A stretch of 35,786 nucleotides of DNA from an uncultured Patescibacteria group bacterium (lineage in GTDB: Bacteria; Patescibacteriota; JACMRA01): contig CALITC010000008.1 of assembly GCA_938041505.1 (NCBI GenBank), positions 1 through 35,786 of the forward strand, read 5' to 3'. This document shows positions 17,321 to 26,352 of the stretch, piece after piece (the first letter of the stretch is position 1; each line of letters begins with the position of its first letter). The position numbers were made by a program, and so were the translations under genes. Under the pieces are notes generated by a model. It was given only the letters and a program-made list of their open reading frames with translations. It did not search any database and was not told where the DNA came from.

Positions 17321-20300
17321 TTATTGGTAGAATGAAAACTTTATGTTCGATTGATAGGGGTTGATTTTAAGCGGACCTGTCAGCGCTGATATTTGAAAAG
17401 TTTTTTCCTTAATTGTTATGACGTAGTCATTACTGCTACCAAGATAAAAAATGTTAGAGACTTCTTTTTTATTTAAACCACTCTGATCCTCCATCAGCAA
17501 ATGGGACATATCAAAAGCAGGTAAAGGTTTGTCATTATATTTTTCGAAACCTTTTACTATTTTAAGATTAGATTTATCATGAATTAAATATTGTGGCACA
17601 TAATAATCAGTTCCCTTTACATTTATCACCATTACCCCTTCCTCTTTATATTCAAAGTTACGAGTTTTAACAAAACTACTATCGATTGATAGGGGTTTAA
17701 AAAGCTTCATTTCTTCGATTTTCAATTTTAGCCCTTTAAGCATATCCTTACTATATATATACGACTCACTCTTTTTGGCGTCAGGGTCTTCGTCTTGTTC
17801 ACTATTAATCTCAGATGACGGTTCTCCAGATGTAGGCTGGGCTGGGGTCTCACCTGCTCTAGTGGTAGGATAGTGCTTTGCGCTGTTAATATCTTCAATT
17901 AGCAATTCAAAATCAGCTTTAGCAACCTGCGAATACTGTTTAGTTTGGAGGAGATTAATGGTATCTTGATGCTTAGAATTCTCAAATAAGAAAGAACCAC
18001 AGTCTTTGAGAATAAGCTGACCAATTTTTTCTGCTTTCTTTTCATCCGCGTGGTTAATGGATGCAAACGCTGCGTTACTAATAACAATTACTCTCAAATA
18101 ATTTAACACTTCTTCAACCTCTCCTGATTCTACATCTTCTACAAAGGCTGATTCAGGGGTTTCCTCATAAGTTGAGGTGTATTCATTGAACATTTCTTTT
18201 ATGGTTTCTGCCTTATGCTGATCACTATAAAAATACCCTTGTTCGCTCAAATTTTCAGCCTGTAGTAATAGGTTATTTCCTTCATACTTAAGTTTTAGAG
18301 GGATTATATTTTCGTTTTCGTACAATTTTTTGTAAGTTACATTATTTTCTATGGATAATTCATTGTCTTCTGTTGAATCAGATTCTGTTTCTTCTACCCC
18401 ATCCTTAAGCTCTTGTAATACTTCATCCAGCTGTTCAAATTTCTCTCCTATTTTCTGAGCCAGTTCCTGAATATCTTTTATATCTTGCAATTCTTGAATT
18501 TCTTTGTCACGCAATGCTTCTAATAGTGCTTCTGATTGGTTTTCCAAGCTGGCAGTTGCATCATAATATCGATCAAGAATATTAGCATCTAAAGTATTTT
18601 CTTTGGAAATATCATCAATATCACCTCTCATATTCTCAAGCTGTAACAAGAGCTCACCATCCACCAGCACAATAATATTATTTTGTTTTTCCGGAAGATC
18701 ATCTATTGAGACTTCATTTAGGTTCTTGCTTAAAAGAGTAATTATCTCAACAGTCTCATCTATCTGTTTATGTTTTCTGTTCAAATAATCCAAGTCCTCA
18801 AGCTTGGTATCCACCTCTGACTTCAGAATCTCTGGTGAAGCTTCTCTAGTCTCTTTGACACCATCATCAGAAAAATTATTATCTTCAATTTCAGAAATAT
18901 AATCATCTTCTGGTACATCGGATACATAGCTTGGGTCGTTTTGGTGCATTTTAATCAATAGCGAACCCAATTGGTTGGAGGCTATAGAAGAATATTTACG
19001 ATCACGGAGTAGCTTTAAAATACTTGCTTCATGGTCAGCAAAAACCACACCCATCTTCTTTAGCTCTTCATATTGAGTAATTATGTGTTGATTAGCCCGA
19101 ATCCCTTCCTTATCTAAGGATATTAAAAATTCTATAGCAGTATTTCCAGTCAATGTAGGCAAAAATATCTCTTTTATAACGAACTTCATAGTTTCATTAT
19201 TCTGCTTGGTTTCATCATCGTAATTATCCAGGAAATCTAAGAGTTGTTTTTCAATATCCAAATTACCTTCTTCATACATCTTATAACCTTTGAAATCAAG
19301 AGTTTCATCGAGAACGTTTTCTATATTCTCCCTATTTTTTTCGTAAATAACATTGTCAATCGAACCTTCTTCTTTCTCAGATGCTTCTGTGTCTTGCGCC
19401 TTATCGTATCGTACTAGCTCACCAGGCTTATTTTCGACCGATTCCAAGTTTGATGAATCAATAACATCTTTAAGTTCCAAGTCACTTAATTGCAGATTTA
19501 CTTCCTCGCCTACTGATGACTCACTAATGTCTTTTGATTGGTATTTAACAAGTCCACCTGGAGTAGATTGCTCTCGATTTGTTTCAGTAAGAATTTCTCC
19601 GTAATTTTCAGCCGATAAATCATTCTTACGAAGCAATTGTCCAAGTTGGGCACCAATCTTGCTTGATTGACTCACACCCCCTTTGATCCGATCGAATATA
19701 ATATTCTTATCTTTAGTTGTGGTTTTACTAAGACCTTCTTCGAAGATTTGACCTAGAAGCTTTTTAAATTGTGTATTATTTTGAGAAAAGTTTCGGGCTA
19801 CACCCTCATCTAACATACTCTCAAGAATAAGTTTATATTTTGGGCTTTCTAATAAGTCTTTTGAATCTACTTCAAACCTACCTTTGTCAGTTTCATACAG
19901 CGATAAAATTGCGTTCAATTCACCAGCAATTTCTGACGCAAATAATCTAATATTTTCTGGAGTACCTACCGTTTCGTTTCTTACATTTTCTGTTTTTAAG
20001 TCAGGATTTGCAAGCTTATCGTAAATTGAAACAAAACCATCGTTATCCTTTTCATTATCTTTTTCTAAAGATATTTCTTGAGTATCAAAAGTATCATTTC
20101 CTAAGTTGTCATTTGTTGTTTCTCCCTCATTAGTTGAATCGTCATCAGAATCGACACTGACTGCATCCGAAGGTTGATCATTAATATTAGAAATTTGTAC
20201 CAATACACCACCCAAATCACTCGGAGGTAGTTCTTGCAATGATTCGCTTTCAAGAACAGCACTTGCAGCTTCACTCTGAATATTTAGAACCCTAATCCTA

Positions 20301-22087
20301 TCTTTAACGTAATCTAAAAACTTGCCTCCATCAGGATCAACAAGTGAACTAATCTTATCAGATTTCACCACCAATCCCAGCACAGTTCCATAACCCGCCA
20401 CATCTTCTATGACAACATTTTCTTCACCATGAAAAGTGTCGATAAATGCTTTTACTTTTTCATTTCGTCGGAGAGAAAACAATGTAAAAGGATTCAAATC
20501 TTTTCCATCAAGAATGATATCTTTTTGAGAATTAATAGTGTTCTTTATCAATTCCTCAGTTTTTCCTAACTTCTCTTCATACTCTCGACGCTGCTTGTCT
20601 TCAATAGCCTTCTTATCCAAATAGCCGCTATTTTTCGTCTCACTATTATCAGTTTTGCCTTCGTCTGGCACCATAAATTCCTTTTTGCGATCACGAGCCT
20701 GCTGTTTCTCATCAAGAAAATCATACACGTAATCCTCAACATACTCAAGATTCGGAATCGCACTACCTTTTTCAGGAAAATAAGCAATGATTTCCTCATC
20801 TGTCATCGCATCAAATTCCACCATGATTTCTTCAATAACATGCGGGTCATTAATGGATTCCTGAGCGAGAACTTCACCCACATCTAGTTGAATTGCTCCG
20901 AGAAGAACCTCAATTTGCTTCTCAGAATAAACACTCTCTTGAGCTTTTTGATCCATATGCCCATCAAATCTTTGCATAACATACTGAGCAAGTTTTTTGA
21001 CTCGATCAAAATCCAACTCCCCTGTATTCTGATCAAAATGAGATAGAATTTGATTGTCAGACAACTTATTCAAAAAACGCTCTTCGTAGTCATATAGATC
21101 ATCCAGCTCTCCATTTCTTGCAAACTTAGATCGCAGGTAGAATTGCGCTAACTCATCTTGCAACTCAACAATCTTTTCATCTACACGACCTTCAAAACCA
21201 CTTGTGAAATCTTCCGCTCTATTCCCTTCTTTAAAATTTTTTATTAAAGTTTGACCTAACTTTTTAACCTCCTTTTTTTTCAAACGATTATTCGAATGAA
21301 GGAATTCATCAAATCGATCAATATTCCAGGTGTTAATATACGCTTCAGCAAAAGCAAACAACTCACTCTTCTGAGCCTGATCGACACTACGAGTACTCAT
21401 AAAAGCGCTTTGTAGACCATCGACAAGCTTACCAGATTTTACAGCTCTTTGCTCTTTGAAACTATCTTTATTTCGCTCATTAAGAGCTTGCGAGTGTCGT
21501 TCAATCAAATCATCTGCCAAATACCCAGTCTCAATTGAATCCAACCTTCCTCCTACAAAGAACTTAGAGACAATATCTGGACTAAAACTTTCTAAAACCC
21601 TAGAAGCATAATCCTGCAGATCCTTGTAGTCAGACCTCTTAAGCTTTGTTTTTTTCTTTAATTTCTTACTCAGACTTTGAAATAAATTCTTTCTCATTTC
21701 CTGATCACGCTCAGCGCCCCTCATAGAATCAAAATCGATCTTGTTCCGGTCTCTAAAGTTAGTATAACTTTTAGCAACCTTAGAACCAACCTTCTTCAAA
21801 TAAGGCTTTATGAAATCCCAACTTTGGTTAGCCAGCGTTAGCACCTTACTAATAATAGTTGGATCCTTAATAACCAAAGCTTCCAACTCTTTCTTTGCTT
21901 GTTCTGCATCAGCAAGTATCTCTTCAGCCTTCTTACGATTTTCAAGAGAAAGCGATTGTAACTCTTCATTTAAAATTGCTTTTTGCTCTGCAATAATCTT
22001 TTCTATAGAAGCAATCTCTTCTTGAGCATTATCTACTCTTTGTGCTTGATTTTCTGCTTTACCTTTACCTTTTTCTATTCCGAACAT
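17321..22087 (-). CDS. giant acidic coiled-coil protein, function unknown (CC2)
   Basis: This 1588-aa protein is the largest in the window; I do not recognise its family. Residues about 10-75 form a predicted coiled coil, followed by a basic patch (LKKVGSKVAKSYTNFRDRNK). Long helical, Asp/Glu-rich stretches make up most of the rest. A motif of the form PGxLVxY occurs twice (TPGGLVKYQSKD and KPGELVRYDKAQD). Low-complexity acidic or Ser/Thr linkers separate the helical blocks, and the last ~110 residues look globular (beta-rich, ending SNIKFSFYQ). No signal peptide or membrane segment is seen. It starts 1 nt after the small2 stop, an arrangement repeated at small1-CC1. A structural or secreted effector role is conceivable but unproven. 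Confidence 0.75.
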   Translation of the reverse strand: MFGIEKGKGKAENQAQRVDNAQEEIASIEKIIAEQKAILNEELQSLSLENRKKAEEILADAEQAKKELEALVIKDPTIISKVLTLANQSWDFIKPYLKKVGSKVAKSYTNFRDRNKIDFDSMRGAERDQEMRKNLFQSLSKKLKKKTKLKRSDYKDLQDYASRVLESFSPDIVSKFFVGGRLDSIETGYLADDLIERHSQALNERNKDSFKEQRAVKSGKLVDGLQSAFMSTRSVDQAQKSELFAFAEAYINTWNIDRFDEFLHSNNRLKKKEVKKLGQTLIKNFKEGNRAEDFTSGFEGRVDEKIVELQDELAQFYLRSKFARNGELDDLYDYEERFLNKLSDNQILSHFDQNTGELDFDRVKKLAQYVMQRFDGHMDQKAQESVYSEKQIEVLLGAIQLDVGEVLAQESINDPHVIEEIMVEFDAMTDEEIIAYFPEKGSAIPNLEYVEDYVYDFLDEKQQARDRKKEFMVPDEGKTDNSETKNSGYLDKKAIEDKQRREYEEKLGKTEELIKNTINSQKDIILDGKDLNPFTLFSLRRNEKVKAFIDTFHGEENVVIEDVAGYGTVLGLVVKSDKISSLVDPDGGKFLDYVKDRIRVLNIQSEAASAVLESESLQELPPSDLGGVLVQISNINDQPSDAVSVDSDDDSTNEGETTNDNLGNDTFDTQEISLEKDNEKDNDGFVSIYDKLANPDLKTENVRNETVGTPENIRLFASEIAGELNAILSLYETDKGRFEVDSKDLLESPKYKLILESMLDEGVARNFSQNNTQFKKLLGQIFEEGLSKTTTKDKNIIFDRIKGGVSQSSKIGAQLGQLLRKNDLSAENYGEILTETNREQSTPGGLVKYQSKDISESSVGEEVNLQLSDLELKDVIDSSNLESVENKPGELVRYDKAQDTEASEKEEGSIDNVIYEKNRENIENVLDETLDFKGYKMYEEGNLDIEKQLLDFLDNYDDETKQNNETMKFVIKEIFLPTLTGNTAIEFLISLDKEGIRANQHIITQYEELKKMGVVFADHEASILKLLRDRKYSSIASNQLGSLLIKMHQNDPSYVSDVPEDDYISEIEDNNFSDDGVKETREASPEILKSEVDTKLEDLDYLNRKHKQIDETVEIITLLSKNLNEVSIDDLPEKQNNIIVLVDGELLLQLENMRGDIDDISKENTLDANILDRYYDATASLENQSEALLEALRDKEIQELQDIKDIQELAQKIGEKFEQLDEVLQELKDGVEETESDSTEDNELSIENNVTYKKLYENENIIPLKLKYEGNNLLLQAENLSEQGYFYSDQHKAETIKEMFNEYTSTYEETPESAFVEDVESGEVEEVLNYLRVIVISNAAFASINHADEKKAEKIGQLILKDCGSFLFENSKHQDTINLLQTKQYSQVAKADFELLIEDINSAKHYPTTRAGETPAQPTSGEPSSEINSEQDEDPDAKKSESYIYSKDMLKGLKLKIEEMKLFKPLSIDSSFVKTRNFEYKEEGVMVINVKGTDYYVPQYLIHDKSNLKIVKGFEKYNDKPLPAFDMSHLLMEDQSGLNKKEVSNIFYLGSSNDYVITIKEKTFQISALTGPLKINPYQSNIKFSFYQ

Positions 22088-22088
22088 A

Positions 22089-22385
22089 TTACTTGGTTTT
22101 TAATTGATCTAAGAATGCTTGATGAGCTTCTGAATACTTTTTTAATAACTCTGGTTTATCTTTCAAATCTGGTTTTGAATACTTACCCGAAACCTGTAAT
22201 TGTATCCAGTCTTTCTCACTAAAATTTTCAATAAAATACTTATGCAGAGAATCTTTGTAGATATTCCAACAAGATTCTACTATGTTTGAATTTTCAGGAG
22301 GAATCTGATCCATACTATACCCTGTCATTGCCTGCACAAGCAAATTTATAAATTGAGCCTCTTCTTGGTTTTTTGTCTCAGTCAT
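22089..22385 (-). CDS. small helical protein, paralogue of the 28595-28897 gene (small2)
   Basis: The 98-aa product shares a clear block with the product of 28595-28897: LLVQAMTGYSMDQIPPENSN against LVMAMTGLSLEQIPDENKN, followed by an aligned helix ending in (I/V)ENFSEK / LENHGEK. Its pattern (short helix, LxxIPxEN, long amphipathic helix) is reminiscent of DUF5663-type small proteins known from Patescibacteria, but I cannot test this. Both copies are acidic and stand 1 nt upstream of a coiled-coil gene, as chaperone-partner pairs often do. A promoter lies at 22419-22447 with a ~27-nt leader. Confidence 0.75.
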   Translation of the reverse strand: MTETKNQEEAQFINLLVQAMTGYSMDQIPPENSNIVESCWNIYKDSLHKYFIENFSEKDWIQLQVSGKYSKPDLKDKPELLKKYSEAHQAFLDQLKTK

Positions 22386-22418
22386 AAGATAAAGTTACTA
22401 TAGAAATGTATATATTAA

Positions 22419-22447
22419 AGTATAACTCACCATATAACTTATGACAA
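22419..22447 (-). promoter_or_regulatory. promoter of small2-CC2, sharing a core with the ATPase promoter
   Basis: On the minus strand -35 TTGTCA (22442-22447) and -10 TATACT (22419-22424) are 17 nt apart. The 14 nt CTTGTCATAAGTTA at the -35 and TATACTT at the -10 are identical to the promoter at 26324-26352. The predicted start is near 22412. Confidence 0.65.
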
Positions 22448-22696
22448 GAAAAAAGACACTAATTCTATCTTTTTCATTTAATCAATGCTTTGTTAAATCC
22501 CTATAAAATTTCGTTAAGTTCTTGAACTCTTTTGAAGAGGAGGAGAATATCAATCCCCCGGAAGATTTTTGATACAATTTGAGTATTTTTTTAGAGATTT
22601 TTAAGTATTATCTTACCTATTTTATTTTTTTAATTTACGATATATATAATATGTATACGGAAAATTACAGTATATAAATACTATATTGTATACTAA
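22448..22696. other. AT-rich intergenic region between zincin2 and the small2 promoter
   Basis: I see no gene in this stretch. It contains the inverted pair AGTATA/TATACT and two GTATAC palindromes near 22655-22695, a small hairpin CTCTTTTGAAGAG around 22528-22540, and GAGGAGGAG on the plus strand near 22540. That last run would be a perfect Shine-Dalgarno but has no ATG-led frame after it. No convincing terminator for zincin2 is seen. Confidence 0.4.
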
Positions 22697-23632
22697 CTAC
22701 ACAACTTTATAAAAAACATTTTCTAGGTCTTTAATCTTCATTTCTCCTTGATCAACCTCATCCAGTAAATTATTTTCACTTAAGTATTCCACTAAAGATC
22801 TTAGTTTACCGACATTATCTTTATGACCTGATAGTATCAGTAAAGCATCCCACTTACCCTTATCATAACCACCATTTACCATGATCAGAGATAGGTAATC
22901 AGTAACCGCCTCCTCAAGGTCAGTACCAATAGTCAATTCTTCTTTTCCCCCAAAATATGAGACCAGAATCTTCCTTAATTCCTGCTTTCCATTACAATTG
23001 AGAAATTTACCAATTTTATTAAGTAATTCAGACTGAGTAAAAGTAAGCTCCGTATTTACATCTATTTTCAATATGTTAGTAAGCTCTACTACTTCTTTCT
23101 GATTATCATAAGTCGCTTGATTAAAAACTTTCGAAAAAGCCATCATCTTTTTCCTCTCTAATTCTGTTAAAACAATTTCGCTATACTTTGCCACTTCCAA
23201 TCCTTTTTCAATAACTTTGGTTTGCTCACCACTTTTTTGCACGTAAGAATTAAAAGACCCGTGACCCAAAGCCTCGTGAATCATAGTTCTTAACACCATA
23301 ATCTTTGGTTTATTTAATCGAGTTGGATTTATAAAAGCGAAACTTTCACTTGAATTTGGAGAAGCTTTTATGGCAGCTCCCAGCCCAACACTTCGATTCA
23401 ACACAACGTCGTATTCTAGCGGCACACCGTAAGCAACAGTTGTGGATTTCAGCTCTTCAATACATGATACATACTTTTGATAATGCTCTGGATAAAAGTC
23501 TTTCAACTCTTTTAGAATATAATCATGTTCAGCTGCAATACTATCAGGGATAGAGTTTTTTACTAACTCTACCTTGCTAAAATTTTTTTCGTTCGATTTT
23601 TCTATATTTTTGTTTTTTATTACTGTTTCCAT
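22697..23632 (-). CDS. putative zincin-type metalloprotease with HExxxH motif (zincin2)
   Basis: The 311-aa protein has MIHEALGHG with H119, E120 and H124. This is an HExxxH spacing rather than the common HExxH. A likely third metal ligand is E240 or E241 in TDLEEAVTDYLSL. HExxxH motifs are known from the DUF1704/MATCAP carboxypeptidase group, but overall similarity cannot be judged here. There is no signal peptide; the N-terminus is Lys/Asn-rich. It starts 11 nt after the ATPase stop and so shares its transcript. It could be a processing protease or an exported effector of the ATPase. Activity is inferred from motif only. Confidence 0.6.
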   Translation of the reverse strand: METVIKNKNIEKSNEKNFSKVELVKNSIPDSIAAEHDYILKELKDFYPEHYQKYVSCIEELKSTTVAYGVPLEYDVVLNRSVGLGAAIKASPNSSESFAFINPTRLNKPKIMVLRTMIHEALGHGSFNSYVQKSGEQTKVIEKGLEVAKYSEIVLTELERKKMMAFSKVFNQATYDNQKEVVELTNILKIDVNTELTFTQSELLNKIGKFLNCNGKQELRKILVSYFGGKEELTIGTDLEEAVTDYLSLIMVNGGYDKGKWDALLILSGHKDNVGKLRSLVEYLSENNLLDEVDQGEMKIKDLENVFYKVV

Positions 23633-23643
23633 ACACTTGTGAA

Positions 23644-26289
23644 TTAGAACGGCAAGTCAGACCTTTCTTTAATCTCCTTCTCTACTTGCTCTTTAGTTTT
23701 TCCATATTTTTGTTTAGTCATTTCGATGATCTTATTTTTCCACTCCAAACCTCTTTCTTCGCTAATTGTTGCGGGCCGTAGGTTAAAAGGGGTTGTTTTC
23801 TGACCATCAACTAAAATACGGGCATTGATAGTATATTTCTCGGGGTTCATGAGGTCGTTTGCTGTCAACTCTGGGGCAAACTCCGCCTCCAAATACTTAG
23901 CGTCATCTGCTCCCACACGGTAGATAAATTTATTCGCGCAGTTTGCCATAATTGAGTCTTTAATACGCTCGTCCCCCTTAGGAATAATCTGCTTCACAAA
24001 CTGGTGAGCCAAGTAAAAACCTACTTTATACTTACGAATTTCCTCCAAAGCCTTAGGAATTGCATCGAATAAGAAGTTTTGCATCTCATCAATATACACA
24101 AAGAACGGCACACGTTCAGTCGCAGGAATCTCAGTCGTTGTCCCGTCGGCATTATATCGCAGGCCATCGTTCCGACCCATACCAGCCATCAAAATATTTC
24201 CAATAATTACCATTCCTACCAAGTAGGCAGAAGTTTCTCCAATCAGACCTTTTTCTAATTTTACCAAAATAATTTTCTTATTATCCATAGCCTGCCGAAA
24301 ATCAATCGCCGATTCTGACTGTCCAATCATCGGTCGTAAAAAGTCATTAGTCGTAAATGGAGCGAGCTTAGAAGTGATATAAGGAACCATATTCTCAAGC
24401 GAAGCGTCACCACCAGCTTTGGTAGCCTGCTTTTCCCAAAAATCTACCACATCTTGATCCTCGCACATCGCGAGCTTGAAAGTTCGGTAATCTTCATCAG
24501 CCAGTACCTTACTAATCTCCATCAAGGTATTCCCGCTTTCAGGGTGACTCATCACAAGTCTCATTGAGTTCTTCATATACTGCTCAAACATCGGACCACC
24601 GGTCGACTTAAGATCATACAACTTATCCCAAATCGTAAACATCGTATCAATAACCAGTGTCTTCTGAGTCGGCTTCAACGGATCCGTATACAACATGTTA
24701 AGCCCAAGTGGCCGGTCAAGAAAAGCTGGAGAGAAAACCAATACATCATCCAACCGATCTTCTGGAACACGCATCAATACCTCGTCGACAAGCTCTCCGT
24801 GAGGATCAACCACACAGACACCATTCCCCTTCTTCATATCATTTTCGATAATATTCACCATCATGTATGACTTACCTGTTCCAGAGCCTCCCAGTGCATA
24901 AATATGGCGGAACCTGTCTTCATTGCCTACCCACACTTCTTTTTTCTCACCTCGAGACTCAGCAGTACCGAGCAAAATTCGATCCTCACCAGCCTCTGGC
25001 AAAATCAAAGGAATTGGTGGCTTACGAGAGAGCAACCACTTAATTGCGCTTGTTTGCGTAAGATAGTTAGGCAAATGCCACATCGAATTAACCTCCTCAG
25101 TATTAATAATATTCTTACCGGAATTCATCGCTCGAAGCATGTAATCATCTACCACCTTCTTAATATTCTTATTCTTCTTCTTAATATAATTGAACGGTCG
25201 ATTATCATAGATCTGAAAAGCTGGTAGAATACCATCAACTATCTGCTTAGCTCGCTCTGGATTCTGCGCCCCAGCAACCACTCTTAAAGCAAACTTAAAT
25301 CCTGGACGAGAAGCTTTTTCCTCAAGTTTCTTAATAATTTCCTGCTGTTGCGGTGTAAGCTGAATCGCTTGTTCCCTACCAGTCAAATCAATCTTACGCT
25401 CTCCAGTAGGATCTTGCTGACTTCCTTTGCCCCATTGCTTACCAACGAACTTAAAAAATCCAACAATTATCCCAAAGAAGCTATAGTCAGGGAATAAAAT
25501 CTCTTTAGGATCTTGCCCTTGTTGAATCTTAGATGCGAGAATTCTCGGTTTCTTCTGCCATTTGTCATTAACCGGAACAAGTACTAATTGAACTGCAGCC
25601 GACTCTTCTCGAACGAGCCCTGTGAGAGCGTTAGTTATCGTATTCAACGGCTCTTGATCCATCAACTTGTAAGACTTGTAGGGAAGTTCGTATCGCGTTG
25701 CTAGATCTAGCTCAGCACCATAAGCACTAGAACCTGGTTTGAAGAATTCCAACCTTTTGAGTTTGGTAACATCAGCCTTTGGATAGACAGCTACAACCTG
25801 CCTAGCAATCACATTACTAATTTTTTTTGAACATCCAAGCCAAAATCTTATCTCTTGATCCATATTCACAATCTCAATACTAAACCTCTCACCGCCAGTC
25901 CACCAGGACTTGAGCCTGTTCTGTTGATATTCACTAATCACACTAAAAATCTGCTCACCTACTGCTAAGGTCTCTTTGTCATCTTTCTTAGTTCCCTGCT
26001 CTTTTTGCATTTGCTCTACCGACTCCTTTGGCACAGCTATTTCCAAAAAATCCATATTTTTCCACTCTGAAAACAATCGCCTTTTGGCAAAAAATCTTCG
26101 AACAAGCTCCAGGATAAGATAAAGAACCGCCAAAACGATCAAAGCTATTCCAAAATAAATAGCTACAGTTGTCAGGCCAGATAAAAAACCATCCAAAAAC
26201 CCTCCACCAGCGGTATTGCTAGCAGCTTGAGAGGTATTTTGGACAGTGTTTACCGACTCTGAACCAGTATTAAACAAATCGTCGTTCAT
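23644..26289 (-). CDS. membrane-anchored VirD4/TraG/HerA-like ATPase
   Basis: The 881-aa protein has one hydrophobic segment (about residues 38-62) and then a cytoplasmic part. The Walker A is GGSGTGKS at 467-474, and CVVDPHGELVDEV at about 492-504 is the strand seen in HerA/VirD4 pumps. The Walker B is VPFFVYIDEMQNF with D734 and E735, and LAHQFVKQI follows as a TraG-like sensor region (Gln finger). Such ATPases move DNA or proteins across membranes, including coupling proteins of type IV secretion. It has its own promoter within the end of zincin1 and is followed by zincin2. None of the other type IV secretion parts (VirB6, VirB8-10) is visible nearby. Confidence 0.85.
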   Translation of the reverse strand: MNDDLFNTGSESVNTVQNTSQAASNTAGGGFLDGFLSGLTTVAIYFGIALIVLAVLYLILELVRRFFAKRRLFSEWKNMDFLEIAVPKESVEQMQKEQGTKKDDKETLAVGEQIFSVISEYQQNRLKSWWTGGERFSIEIVNMDQEIRFWLGCSKKISNVIARQVVAVYPKADVTKLKRLEFFKPGSSAYGAELDLATRYELPYKSYKLMDQEPLNTITNALTGLVREESAAVQLVLVPVNDKWQKKPRILASKIQQGQDPKEILFPDYSFFGIIVGFFKFVGKQWGKGSQQDPTGERKIDLTGREQAIQLTPQQQEIIKKLEEKASRPGFKFALRVVAGAQNPERAKQIVDGILPAFQIYDNRPFNYIKKKNKNIKKVVDDYMLRAMNSGKNIINTEEVNSMWHLPNYLTQTSAIKWLLSRKPPIPLILPEAGEDRILLGTAESRGEKKEVWVGNEDRFRHIYALGGSGTGKSYMMVNIIENDMKKGNGVCVVDPHGELVDEVLMRVPEDRLDDVLVFSPAFLDRPLGLNMLYTDPLKPTQKTLVIDTMFTIWDKLYDLKSTGGPMFEQYMKNSMRLVMSHPESGNTLMEISKVLADEDYRTFKLAMCEDQDVVDFWEKQATKAGGDASLENMVPYITSKLAPFTTNDFLRPMIGQSESAIDFRQAMDNKKIILVKLEKGLIGETSAYLVGMVIIGNILMAGMGRNDGLRYNADGTTTEIPATERVPFFVYIDEMQNFLFDAIPKALEEIRKYKVGFYLAHQFVKQIIPKGDERIKDSIMANCANKFIYRVGADDAKYLEAEFAPELTANDLMNPEKYTINARILVDGQKTTPFNLRPATISEERGLEWKNKIIEMTKQKYGKTKEQVEKEIKERSDLPF

Positions 26290-26323
26290 GAGTATTTTTT
26301 ATTTGTGTTTTGATAATACTCTA

Positions 26324-26352
26324 AGTATACCTTAAATAGTAACTTATGACAA
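26324..26352 (-). promoter_or_regulatory. promoter of the ATPase-zincin2 unit
   Basis: On the minus strand -35 TTGTCA (26347-26352, overlapping the zincin1 stop region) and -10 TATACT (26324-26329) are spaced by 17 nt. The core CTTGTCATAAGTTA is identical to the small2-CC2 promoter. The predicted leader is about 28 nt. Confidence 0.65.
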
